From assembly GCA_019313385.1 (NCBI GenBank), contig JAFDBG010000032.1:1-38205 (forward strand): a stretch of DNA of 38,205 nt. Direction: 5' to 3'. The first letter of the stretch is position 1. The number at the start of each line of letters is the position of its first letter. Shown piece after piece: positions 15,973 through 23,827 of the stretch. The translations under genes and the position numbers were made by a program. Source of the stretch: Deltaproteobacteria bacterium (GTDB lineage Bacteria; Desulfobacterota; Syntrophia; Syntrophales; UBA2210). The notes under the pieces were generated by a model. It searched no databases. It saw only the letters and a program-made list of their open reading frames with translations, and was not told the origin of the DNA.

Positions 15973-18900
15973 GGGTGCCATTTTTGATCTTGATGGGGTT
16001 GTGACCAATACCGCCCATATGCATACGTTAGCTTGGGAGGATATGTTTAACGAATTCCTCAAGCGATTGGCGGAAAAAGAAAGCAGGCCTTTTGTGCCGT
16101 TTGACCGGGCAAAAGATTATATCCAGTACGTCGATGGCAAGCCTCGGATGGAAGGCATCATATCCTTTCTGAAATCCAGGGATATCGAGCTTTCCTATGG
16201 AGACATAAACGATCCTCCCGAAAAAGAAACCATCTGTGGATTGGGAAGCAGAAAGAATTTGAAATTCCAAGAGATGTTGCGCAAAGAAAAACCTCGTATC
16301 TATAAAACTTCGGTTAGATTTATTAAGAATCTCAGAAAAAAGGGAATCAAGGTAGGCGTGGCGTCTTCGAGCTGTAACTGCCGACGTATATTGCAGGTTA
16401 CAGGGATAGAAGACCTTTTTGAAACAAGGGTTGACGGACAGGTGTCACAAGAGCTCAATTTGAAGGGAAAACCAAACCCCGACATATTTATCACATCCGC
16501 CAGGCGAATGGGACTCATGCCCAGTGATTGCATGGTTGTTGAGGATGCTGTTTCGGGTGTTCAAGCTGGCAAAAGCGGCAATTTTGGGTTGACCCTTGGA
16601 ATAGCCAGGAAGCAAAATGGAGAAATTCTTAAGCAAAATGGCGCGGATGTTGTTCTATATGATCTTGCTGAAATCAGTGATAGAGAAATAGAAGACTGGT
16701 TTAAAAAAAGTATCAAAAGAAATGGCTGGCATCTTGAATATGATGGTTTTGATTTACAAGAAGAAAATCTGAGGGAATCCCTTTGCACCGTTGGAAATGG
16801 ATACTTGGGTACCAGGGGATGTTTTGAAGGAGAACACGCGTCGGATGTTCACTACCCCGGGACTTATATTGCCGGTATGTATAATAAACTGGGGACAAAG
16901 ATACAAAATAAGATCATTTACAACAATGATTTTGTAAACTGTCCTAACTGGCTTCTCATCGAATTCAAAATTGGATATGGAAATTACATAAGCCCCCTTA
17001 AGATGGAGCTGCTTAGCTACAGGCAAACCCTTGACATGAAAAGGGGTGCCCTGGAGCGTTTCATCGTCTGCAAAGACGCGCTTGGCAGGATTACCCGTAT
17101 CCATAGCGAAAGGATCGCGAGCATGGCAAACCCGCACCTTCTCGCGATCAGGTATAACATCACCCCCGTGAACTACTCTGAGAGAATTACTGTGCGTTCT
17201 ACTCTCGACGGGACTGTCATAAATGATGGTGTTCCCCGTTACCGCCAGCTCAATTCAAAACACTTGTGTGAGATTGCTCAGGGAAAGACTGAAGATGGAA
17301 TATTTCTTCACGTTCAAACAAGCCATTCGAAGCGCCAAATCATAATGAATGCCAGAGTCACTGTTTCTGAAAACGGCGAGCTGCTTTCAGTTAAGAAAAA
17401 AACCCTTCAGAGAAAGGCCAAAATAAGCGAAGAGATGGGATTTCCCGCTCGGGAAAATTTTACCTATACGGTGGAAAAGCTTGTTACTGTTTATACATCC
17501 CTGGACAGAAATATTACAGATATCAAAAAGACGGCATTCGACACACTCTTTCAATACAAAGACTTTGACAGCATCTATAGACCCCATATAAAGGCATGGG
17601 AGTCTCTGTGGGATAAATTTGATATCAGGATTGAGGGCGACAGTTTTTCGCAAAAGGCTATCCGCCTGCATATCTATCATCTGCTTGTAACCGCATCGCC
17701 ACACAATACACAGATCGACGCTGGGATGCCGGCCCGTGGTCTTCATGGCGAGGCATACAGGGGACACATTTTCTGGGATGAACTCTATATTTTACCCTTT
17801 TTCAATCTTCACGCGCCTGAAATAACGAGAGCCCTTCTTATGTATAGATACAAGCGTCTTGACGGCGCTATGTACCCCTGGCAGACAGCTGACGACGGTA
17901 GCGAGGAAACACAAATTATTCATTATAACCCTCAAGACGGCACATGGGGGCCGGATCTGAGCAGACTTCAGAGACATGTATCCATTGCCATATTTTATAA
18001 TATCTGGAGATACTTCTCAGACACGGAAGATAAAGAGTTTCTGGAAAATTATGGCGCTGAAATCATGCTGGAGATTGCGCGTTTCTGGGCCAGCATTGCA
18101 AGGTATGACGAAAACACAAAAAGATATCACATCAAGGGTGTCATGGGGCCGGATGAATATCATGAGAAACGTCCCGGTTCTGAGGTAGACGGTCTAAAGG
18201 ACAATGCCTATACGAATATAATGACTGTCTGGCTGCTTGAAAAGGCCATTGATCTGATCGACGGGCTTCCAGAGAAAGTATTGAGAACGCTCAGGGAAAA
18301 GCTTGCATTCAAGATCTCGGAAACAGAAAAATGGAAAAGAATCACAGAGAAAATGAATGTTATATTATCAAAGGGAAATATCATCAGTCAATTTGACGGA
18401 TATATGGACCTCAAGGAATTCAACTGGGATGATTATCGTACGAAATATGGTAACATTCAACGCATGGATCGCATCCTGAAGGCCGAAGGCGATTCTCCGA
18501 ATGCCTATAAAGTGGCCAAACAGGCCGATACGCTGATGCTATTCTACCTCATCGGAGTAGAGGAAGTATGTCGCATTATTGAAAAGCTTGGGTTTGACGC
18601 AGGTAATTACAATGAACTCCTGATGCATAACTACAAATATTATGAGAAGAGAACCTCTCATGGGTCAACACTCAGCAATCCCATACATGGAATAATCTCG
18701 AGTAATATAAAGGATGCCGGAAACAAGATGGTGTGGGATCGATTTATAGAAGCCATAAAAGCGGACATCTTTGATACACAAGAGGGAAGCACGGGCCAGG
18801 GAATACATTGTGGCATGATGGCAGGAACAATCGGCATGATCAGCAGGTGTTTTGCCGGGATAGAAGTTTCAGGTGAGGCTCTTGAGCTAAATCCACATAT

Positions 18901-19063
18901 GCCTGAACACTGGAACAAACTATCTTTTAAAATATTTTTTAGAGATATATGGTATCATCTTGAATTCACAAAAAAAGATGTCTCAATAAAGATTGAGGGT
19001 AAGGTGGAGAACCAGATTCCAATTAAAATAGTGGGAAAGAATAAACTACACTACCGCAAGTAG
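15953..19063 (+). CDS. Beta-phosphoglucomutase / GH65 disaccharide phosphorylase fusion
   Basis: This 1036-aa bifunctional enzyme begins with residues 1-250, a HAD beta-phosphoglucomutase: FDLDGVV (nucleophile Asp12, acid-base Asp14), ASSS, KGKPNPDIF and VVEDAVSGVQAGK. Residues about 255-1036 are a glycoside hydrolase family 65 phosphorylase: N-terminal TVGNGYLGTRG, (alpha/alpha)6 barrel, HGEAYRGHIFWDEL, and the general acid Glu735 in MGPDEYHEK followed by DNAYTN. The pair would phosphorolyse an alpha-disaccharide to beta-glucose-1-phosphate and convert it to glucose-6-phosphate. Beside otsA, trehalose is the likely substrate, though kojibiose, nigerose or maltose phosphorylases look alike. 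GAGG lies 7 nt before ATG 15953. The gene overlaps the preceding phosphatase gene. Confidence 0.85.
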   Translation: MTSRKFKGAIFDLDGVVTNTAHMHTLAWEDMFNEFLKRLAEKESRPFVPFDRAKDYIQYVDGKPRMEGIISFLKSRDIELSYGDINDPPEKETICGLGSRKNLKFQEMLRKEKPRIYKTSVRFIKNLRKKGIKVGVASSSCNCRRILQVTGIEDLFETRVDGQVSQELNLKGKPNPDIFITSARRMGLMPSDCMVVEDAVSGVQAGKSGNFGLTLGIARKQNGEILKQNGADVVLYDLAEISDREIEDWFKKSIKRNGWHLEYDGFDLQEENLRESLCTVGNGYLGTRGCFEGEHASDVHYPGTYIAGMYNKLGTKIQNKIIYNNDFVNCPNWLLIEFKIGYGNYISPLKMELLSYRQTLDMKRGALERFIVCKDALGRITRIHSERIASMANPHLLAIRYNITPVNYSERITVRSTLDGTVINDGVPRYRQLNSKHLCEIAQGKTEDGIFLHVQTSHSKRQIIMNARVTVSENGELLSVKKKTLQRKAKISEEMGFPARENFTYTVEKLVTVYTSLDRNITDIKKTAFDTLFQYKDFDSIYRPHIKAWESLWDKFDIRIEGDSFSQKAIRLHIYHLLVTASPHNTQIDAGMPARGLHGEAYRGHIFWDELYILPFFNLHAPEITRALLMYRYKRLDGAMYPWQTADDGSEETQIIHYNPQDGTWGPDLSRLQRHVSIAIFYNIWRYFSDTEDKEFLENYGAEIMLEIARFWASIARYDENTKRYHIKGVMGPDEYHEKRPGSEVDGLKDNAYTNIMTVWLLEKAIDLIDGLPEKVLRTLREKLAFKISETEKWKRITEKMNVILSKGNIISQFDGYMDLKEFNWDDYRTKYGNIQRMDRILKAEGDSPNAYKVAKQADTLMLFYLIGVEEVCRIIEKLGFDAGNYNELLMHNYKYYEKRTSHGSTLSNPIHGIISSNIKDAGNKMVWDRFIEAIKADIFDTQEGSTGQGIHCGMMAGTIGMISRCFAGIEVSGEALELNPHMPEHWNKLSFKIFFRDIWYHLEFTKKDVSIKIEGKVENQIPIKIVGKNKLHYRK

Positions 19064-19655
19064 CGGGGTATCTTTGAACGCATTCAACGCTACAAAAGAC
19101 CAACCCAAGGTTAAACCCATGTTTCTAAAAAGCGACAAAATGAAGTTCTTTTTAGCAGTTTGTTATGCGTGACCGTAGTGATCTTCCGTAATTAGAGCAC
19201 ACTGGAAAAAGCAAAGATTTTCACTTTATCACCAAGTTACTCCTTTCAGCGTAAATTCTTACGAATCTGATAAGCAGAGAATAGTAACTGTTAATGGTCC
19301 GCTGTTTGTTGTTTGAGTGGAGATAATTATTGAATAACCTTATTGCTTCCTGCCATGCCCTTGCCCACCTCCATATTCTTTGTCTGAGAGGTCTTTGGGG
19401 TTGTCGACGGATCTTTTGTTCTCCTCGACATCTTTCCCTGCTCGAGAGCACATGTTCGTTTAGGATTAGGAATTTGTAGACACAGATGTGAAAAAAAGTT
19501 AAGAGTCCGGGTGCCCTAAAGAAAATGCGCCTCGGCTTTTTCTTGGGTCTATCCCCCGTACTGGGGCTTCGAGGAACGGAAAGGTAAGGTAAGGTAAGGT
19601 AAGCCGTGACGGCTGTATCTTCGCTTATAAAGAAACAAAATTGGAATGTGTATCC
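19064..19655 (+). other. 592-bp gap without a convincing gene
   Basis: This is the AT-rich trailing end of the trehalose block grading into GC-richer recQ sequence. It holds a small CCCC/GGGG hairpin (about 19553-19567), a tandem AAGGT repeat, and two overlapping minus-strand frames of 37-70 codons that I could not support as genes. No clear promoter for recQ or terminator for the GH65 gene was found. Confidence 0.5.
19581..19603 (+). repeat. Tandem AAGGT microrepeat
   Basis: Four perfect copies of AAGGT plus a partial fifth lie about 53 bp before the recQ ATG. Each copy resembles a Shine-Dalgarno core, but the distance is too great for recQ initiation. Such 5-bp repeats are prone to slippage and copy-number variation. 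Confidence 0.8.
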
Positions 19656-21473
19656 ATGGCCGGTAGCCCACTTAAAAGTCTTAAAAATATCTTCGGGTAC
19701 GAAACCTATCGGCCACAGCAGCAGGAGATTATCGAAGGCCTCATCCAAGGCGAGGATGCCTTTGTCCTCATGCCAACTGGAGGCGGAAAATCTCTGTGTT
19801 ATCAGATTCCAGCCCTTCATCGCCCGGGCGTCGGGATTGTCGTTTCCCCCCTCATCTCTCTGATGAAGGACCAGGTCGATGCGCTCCAGACATGCGGAGT
19901 GAATGCGGCCTTTTACAATTCCTCCCTGAAGAGCACCGAGGCCCGCCGGGTTCTGGCGATGCTTCATGGCGGAAAACTGGATCTCCTCTATATCGCCCCG
20001 GAAAGATTGATCGGCGAGGATTTCATCCAGCGCCTTAAGGATATCCCCATCTCCCTTTTCGCGATTGACGAGGCCCACTGTATTTCCCAGTGGGGCCATG
20101 ATTTCCGGCCCGAATACAGCCAGCTTGGCCGCCTGCGCAAGAGATTCCCCACGATACCGATGATTGCCCTGACGGCTACGGCAGAGTCTCACACCCGCCT
20201 GGACATCCTTGACCGGCTCGACCTAAGGCAGGCCCGGTGTTATGTTTCGAGCTTTGACCGCCCCAATATCCGCTACACTGTTCTCGATAAGATCAAGCCT
20301 CTTTCGCAGCTCACGGGTTTTCTGAAAAACCGCAGGGGCGAGGCCGGTATTGTCTACTGTCTGAGCCGCAAACGTGTGGACAGCATCGCCGCGAAACTGA
20401 AGTCGGCCGGGTTCAACGCGGCTCCCTATCATGCAGGCCTGTCGGCGAAAGAGAGGCAGAAGGTGCAGGAGGATTTCCTGCGGGATGATGTCCTGATTAT
20501 GGTGGCGACCGTGGCCTTCGGCATGGGGATCGATAAATCCAACATCCGGTTCGTTGTCCATTACGATCTCCCGAAAAATATCGAAAGCTACTACCAGGAA
20601 ACGGGTCGTGCCGGTCGTGACGGACTGGCGGCGGAGGCCCTTCTTCTCTTCGGGTACGGCGATATCGCCATTGCGAGAAGCCTGATCGAACATACGAACA
20701 ATCAGGAGCGGAAGCGGATCGAGCTTCATAAGCTCAATGCCATGGTTGCATTCGCCGAGGCCTCGAGCTGCCGACGCCGGATTCTCCTTGGCTATTTCGA
20801 TGAACGGATGGAGGAGGATTGCGGCAACTGTGATGCCTGCCTTCACCCGCCGGAGATGATCGATGTGACGGAAGATGCCCGGAAGGCCCTGTCCTGTGTC
20901 TACCGGGTGGGTCAGCGTTTCGGCATAGGCCATGTGATAGATGTGCTGCGAGGCTCCAAAAAGGAGCGGATCATGCAACTTCGCCACGACCACCTTTCCA
21001 CTTACGGGATCGGTGCCGACAAGAGCCAGGAGTACTGGGGCGGACTTCTCCACCATCTTGTCTACAGGGGCTTTCTCCAGCAGGATGTGGGCAATTATTC
21101 AGTCCTCACCCTGACCGATGCGGCCTGGCCGGTCCTGCGGGGGGAGGAGACCCTTGCTATGGCAGCGCCGCGGGTAAAGCCGAATGGCGCAACAAAATCG
21201 ACTCGTCGCAAGAACGGCGATACGGATTACGATGAGAAACTCTTCGGGAGGCTCCGGTCCCTGCGGAAAACGCTGGCCGATGCCGCCGGGGTGCCGCCGT
21301 TTGTCATCTTCAGCGATATATCCTTGGTCGGGATGGCCGCTGCGCTGCCCACGGATGACGAGGCATTTCTGAATGTCCATGGCGTCGGGACCCATAAGCT
21401 CGAACGCTACGGGGAGAAATTTCTTGCCGAGATACAGCGGTATCTGCACGGCACGGAAGAACCGGACGTTTAG
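19656..21473 (+). CDS. recQ: ATP-dependent DNA helicase RecQ
   Basis: This 605-aa superfamily 2 helicase acts in recombination and repair. Motifs are FGYETYRPQQQEII (Q-motif region), MPTGGGKSLCYQIPA (Walker A), AIDEAHCISQWGHDFRPEY (DEAH box plus aromatic loop), YYQETGRAGRDG (motif VI), the zinc-binding CRRRILLGYF...CGNCDAC segment, an RQC winged helix, and a C-terminal HRDC domain (about 535-600). The architecture equals E. coli RecQ (609 aa). I chose ATG 19656 (MAGSPLKSLKNIFGY) over the in-frame TTG 19641. Shine-Dalgarno support is weak for both. A bidirectional terminator follows, facing the convergent tRNA-Gln. Confidence 0.95.
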   Translation: MAGSPLKSLKNIFGYETYRPQQQEIIEGLIQGEDAFVLMPTGGGKSLCYQIPALHRPGVGIVVSPLISLMKDQVDALQTCGVNAAFYNSSLKSTEARRVLAMLHGGKLDLLYIAPERLIGEDFIQRLKDIPISLFAIDEAHCISQWGHDFRPEYSQLGRLRKRFPTIPMIALTATAESHTRLDILDRLDLRQARCYVSSFDRPNIRYTVLDKIKPLSQLTGFLKNRRGEAGIVYCLSRKRVDSIAAKLKSAGFNAAPYHAGLSAKERQKVQEDFLRDDVLIMVATVAFGMGIDKSNIRFVVHYDLPKNIESYYQETGRAGRDGLAAEALLLFGYGDIAIARSLIEHTNNQERKRIELHKLNAMVAFAEASSCRRRILLGYFDERMEEDCGNCDACLHPPEMIDVTEDARKALSCVYRVGQRFGIGHVIDVLRGSKKERIMQLRHDHLSTYGIGADKSQEYWGGLLHHLVYRGFLQQDVGNYSVLTLTDAAWPVLRGEETLAMAAPRVKPNGATKSTRRKNGDTDYDEKLFGRLRSLRKTLADAAGVPPFVIFSDISLVGMAAALPTDDEAFLNVHGVGTHKLERYGEKFLAEIQRYLHGTEEPDV

Positions 21474-21538
21474 AAAGGATAAAGTAATTGGCAAAGACAG
21501 GTTAAGCCAAAATGGTCTGAAGCTATCAAATGGGAAAA

Positions 21539-21567
21539 GGGGTTACAACACGAAAGCTGTAACCCCC
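21539..21567 (+). terminator. Bidirectional terminator between recQ and tRNA-Gln
   Basis: GGGGTTACA (21539-21547) pairs perfectly with TGTAACCCC (21558-21566) around a 10-nt loop. On the plus strand CTTATATTAT follows. On the minus strand TTTTCCCATTT follows, so it can end the tRNA-Gln transcript as well as recQ. Confidence 0.75.
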
Positions 21568-21577
21568 TTATATTATA

Positions 21578-21651
21578 TGGCTGGGAGACAAGGATTTGAA
21601 CCTTGATTGACGGAGTCAGAGTCCGCTGTCCTACCGTTGAACGATCCCCCA
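21578..21651 (-). tRNA. tRNA-Gln (CTG)
   Basis: Read on the minus strand, TGGGGGA pairs with TCTCCCA (one G-T), followed by G and an encoded CCA (21580-21578). The anticodon loop CTCTGAC gives CTG. The T arm has GGTTCAAATCC. At 74 nt it is a standard class I tRNA. It is convergent with recQ and transcribed toward the shared terminator. Confidence 0.95.
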
Positions 21652-21732
21652 GTAAAGAGTTGTCAGATTATATTTCCATACCTCCACCCACCTTTACACA
21701 TGACCTACAGTCTAAAGGATGGTTGAGAGAGC

Positions 21733-21761
21733 TATATAGTAGGATCGGCTTTTTTTGTCAA
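21733..21761 (-). promoter_or_regulatory. Promoter of tRNA-Gln
   Basis: On the minus strand TTGACA (21761-21756), a 17-bp spacer and TATATA (21738-21733) lie about 80 bp upstream of the mature tRNA 5' end. The spacing is optimal. The region from 21762 to 21994 otherwise holds no gene, only a small hairpin near 21834-21857. Confidence 0.55.
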
Positions 21762-21924
21762 TAAATTTTCGCCACAATCCTGGAGTTGTCAAGGATACAT
21801 TTCTGAGAATGTCGGTCCGTTCATTCCTTTTCCTGTCTGCGTGCGGACACGCGCAGGCAAGCATCGAGGGAGAGGGAGTGTTTCGACTGTTTACGAGTTC
21901 AGTAAGGATAGCCTTTGTATGTAT

Positions 21925-21953
21925 TTGCAATGCAAAGCTTACTTGTATATATA
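21925..21953 (+). promoter_or_regulatory. Possible promoter for the nitroreductase gene
   Basis: TTGCAA (21925-21930), 17 bp, TATATA (21948-21953). Transcription would pass through the MITE-like element before reaching the gene at 22149. The support is the hexamers and spacing only. Confidence 0.3.
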
Positions 21954-21994
21954 GACTGTGTCACGCAATGTAGTATGATCCTTTATTGACGCAT

Positions 21995-22113
21995 TCGTAA
22001 AAAGTCAGAAAACGCCATTTTTCGTCATTCCGGCGAAAGCCGGAATCCAGTAAATTAAACAGCTTCTGGATACCGGATCAAGCCCGGTATGACGGTTTTG
22101 GGGCTTTTTACGA
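21995..22113 (+). mobile_element. MITE-like palindromic element, about 119 bp
   Basis: The terminal inverted repeats TCGTAAAAAGTC (21995-22006) and GGCTTTTTACGA (22102-22113) differ at one position. The interior carries two subrepeats in opposite orientation: CGTCATTCCGG-gaaag-CCGGAATCCAG (about 22023-22050) and CTGGATaCCGG-atcaag-CCGGTATGACG (about 22066-22094). The whole can fold into a long cruciform. It has no coding capacity. The internal wording is like dispersed elements known from several proteobacterial genomes. Confidence 0.75.
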
Positions 22114-22148
22114 CACCATCTTTATTACATGTACAAAGAAAGGTTGTC

Positions 22149-23024
22149 ATGGAAAAAATTCGTATAGATGAAAAGAAATGCACTCTTTGTGGTCTGTGTA
22201 TCCCTGAGTGTCTGAGGGGCATATTGCAAGAGGGGAAAGAAGCGGTGCACGTAACAAACCCCAAATACTGTATCCTTTGCGGACACTGCAAGGCAGTCTG
22301 CCCTGTTGACGCCCCGGAGTTGCCGAGGCTTGACGCGTCAGAGTTTGAACCGGTTCCTGAGAGGGAAAACTATCCGAAAGCAGATGAACTGCTTTCGTTC
22401 TTCCGCGCCCGCAGGAGTATCAGACAGTTTGAAAAAAGGTCCGTTGAACGGGAGAAACTGGAAAAGATCATACAGGCTGGCCGTTTTGCTCCGACAGGTG
22501 GAAACCTTCAGGGGTTGCATTATACCGTAGTCCATACGCCTGATAAACTGTCGGAAGTCCGGGACATGAATCTCGATCTGCTCTACCGCAAGGCGGAGGA
22601 TATAGAAAGAGCTTTTGAGCAAAACAGTCAAACCGGAGAACCCGTTCCGCAGGCATATCAGGAGAGGAAGCTCTACGCAAGTCTCTGGAAGGCAATGAAA
22701 GGTCTCATGGGAAAAGGGATCGACAAACTCTTCTACCACGCTCCCGCCCTTGTCGCGCTTCACGTAGACCCGGCGAAGAGCACATCAGCCATGGTCGATG
22801 CGGGGTTGGCTGCCATGCAGATGGCCCTTATGGCGGAGACCCTGGAACTGGGGACCTGCTTTTGTGGATTCTTCGTCTTCGCTGTAAACGAGTCAAAGGA
22901 ATTCAAGAAGATCCTTGATATTCCGGAAAAACATATCGTTCCAGTCTCCTTTGTTGTGGGCTATCCGGACGTCAAGTATCAGAGGCTCGTCTCCAGGAAC
23001 CCGGCACGCGTTAATTGGTTCTAA
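22149..23024 (+). CDS. Ferredoxin-nitroreductase fusion protein
   Basis: This 291-aa protein has an N-terminal 2x[4Fe-4S] ferredoxin domain (Cys11/14/17/21 and Cys41/44/47/51) joined to an FMN-dependent nitroreductase domain. FFRARRSIRQFEKR (FMN-phosphate arginines) opens that domain at about residue 80, and RFAPTGGNLQGLHYTVV follows. Such fusions in anaerobes are oxidoreductases that probably take electrons from ferredoxin; the substrate is not known. ATG 22149 is chosen for the AAAGG 5-6 nt upstream and because the ferredoxin domain begins there. The longer frame from 22089 starts inside the MITE-like element. Confidence 0.88.
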   Translation: MEKIRIDEKKCTLCGLCIPECLRGILQEGKEAVHVTNPKYCILCGHCKAVCPVDAPELPRLDASEFEPVPERENYPKADELLSFFRARRSIRQFEKRSVEREKLEKIIQAGRFAPTGGNLQGLHYTVVHTPDKLSEVRDMNLDLLYRKAEDIERAFEQNSQTGEPVPQAYQERKLYASLWKAMKGLMGKGIDKLFYHAPALVALHVDPAKSTSAMVDAGLAAMQMALMAETLELGTCFCGFFVFAVNESKEFKKILDIPEKHIVPVSFVVGYPDVKYQRLVSRNPARVNWF

Positions 23025-23085
23025 AATCGCTATACAAGAATGATGCAAATAAGGGGTATTGCTCCACGGATAAAGGAGAAAAAAT

Positions 23086-23391
23086 ATGATAACCGTTGTA
23101 GCATCTATAAGGATAAGACCTGGGAATAAGGACGCGTTTTTAGAGATATTTAAGGCAAATGCCCCGAATGTCTTAAAGGAAGAGGGTTGCATAGAGTACT
23201 GTCCCACCGTCGATTTCGACACAGGATTGCCAGTGCAGAAGATGGACGGGAATGTAATCACTATAATTGAGAAGTGGAGCGACCCGAAAGTGCTCGAAAG
23301 CCATCTCAAGACTCCGCACATGCTGGCCTATAAAGAGAAAACAAAAGATATGACTGACGGGCTGACCATCAAGGTACTGCAAAGCGCGTAA
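23086..23391 (+). CDS. Antibiotic biosynthesis monooxygenase-fold (ABM) protein
   Basis: This is a 101-aa ferredoxin-like alpha/beta dimer of the ABM/YgiN family. VVASIRIRPGNKDAFLEIF forms the first strand-helix, GCIEYCPTVDFD the second, IIEKWSDPKVLESHLKTPHMLAY the family signature (W, hydrophobic, H), and a last strand closes the domain. Members include quinol monooxygenases and heme-degrading or uncharacterised stress proteins. The exact role here is unknown. AAGGAG lies 8 nt before ATG 23086. It follows the nitroreductase by 61 nt and may be co-transcribed with it. Confidence 0.85.
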   Translation: MITVVASIRIRPGNKDAFLEIFKANAPNVLKEEGCIEYCPTVDFDTGLPVQKMDGNVITIIEKWSDPKVLESHLKTPHMLAYKEKTKDMTDGLTIKVLQSA

Positions 23392-23485
23392 CCACATAAA
23401 CCCTCTTACTGTTCGGTTCGGGAAGGGTGAAATGAAGCGTAGAAGTGCCGGCGTTTTTTCGACATTGGTGTCATTTGGTTATGAG

Positions 23486-23722
23486 TCCAGGGGATAAAAA
23501 CATCATGAAACTATTCGAGAGATCTACAACAGAAGAAAAGATCCTGTGCCAGCTCACCCTCGAAGATTGTTGACGTCAAGGTCGAGCAGGGTATAATGGG
23601 GAAACGATTCGACTTTGGCCCGTTATCATCCTCGGTGCCGATGGAACGAGGGACGCATTTCACAGAATTGCTGCCCCGAATGAACTGAGAAGGGAGATTC
23701 TAGAGAAAATCCCGTCAAAATA
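23486..23722 (+). pseudogene. Decayed gene remnant, family not recognised
   Basis: In the 436-bp gap, short coherent peptide stretches appear in different frames. ATGAAACTATTCGAG begins KLFERSTTEEKILCQLTLED, ending at TGA near 23572. A second frame gives PVIILGADGTRDAFHR and then PNELRREILEKIPSK, ending at TAG 23720-23722. Together they look like one frameshifted gene. I cannot name the family. The rest of 23392-23827 holds nothing I can support. Confidence 0.3.
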
Positions 23723-23827
23723 GCTTTATGGTTCCCAATCTCGATGAAATCGGGACAACAAAACAGGGTTTCACGAAAGGTGAGTTGTTAATAAATTCCA
23801 ATTTAAAGGTAAAGGGCACTCTTATCC

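Noticed and set aside
19370-19455. 37-codon minus-strand ATG frame ending in a Gly-rich stretch
   Set aside because: It has no ribosome binding site or recognised family, and an alternative frame over the same bases looks equally protein-like.
19221-20192. Long minus-strand reading frame of 323 codons overlapping recQ
   Set aside because: Most of it is antisense to the well-supported recQ gene and has no recognisable domain. Only its last 40 codons, outside recQ, look faintly protein-like.
22089-22148. Upstream start for the ferredoxin-nitroreductase
   Set aside because: It lies inside the MITE-like element, and the added residues do not belong to the ferredoxin domain.
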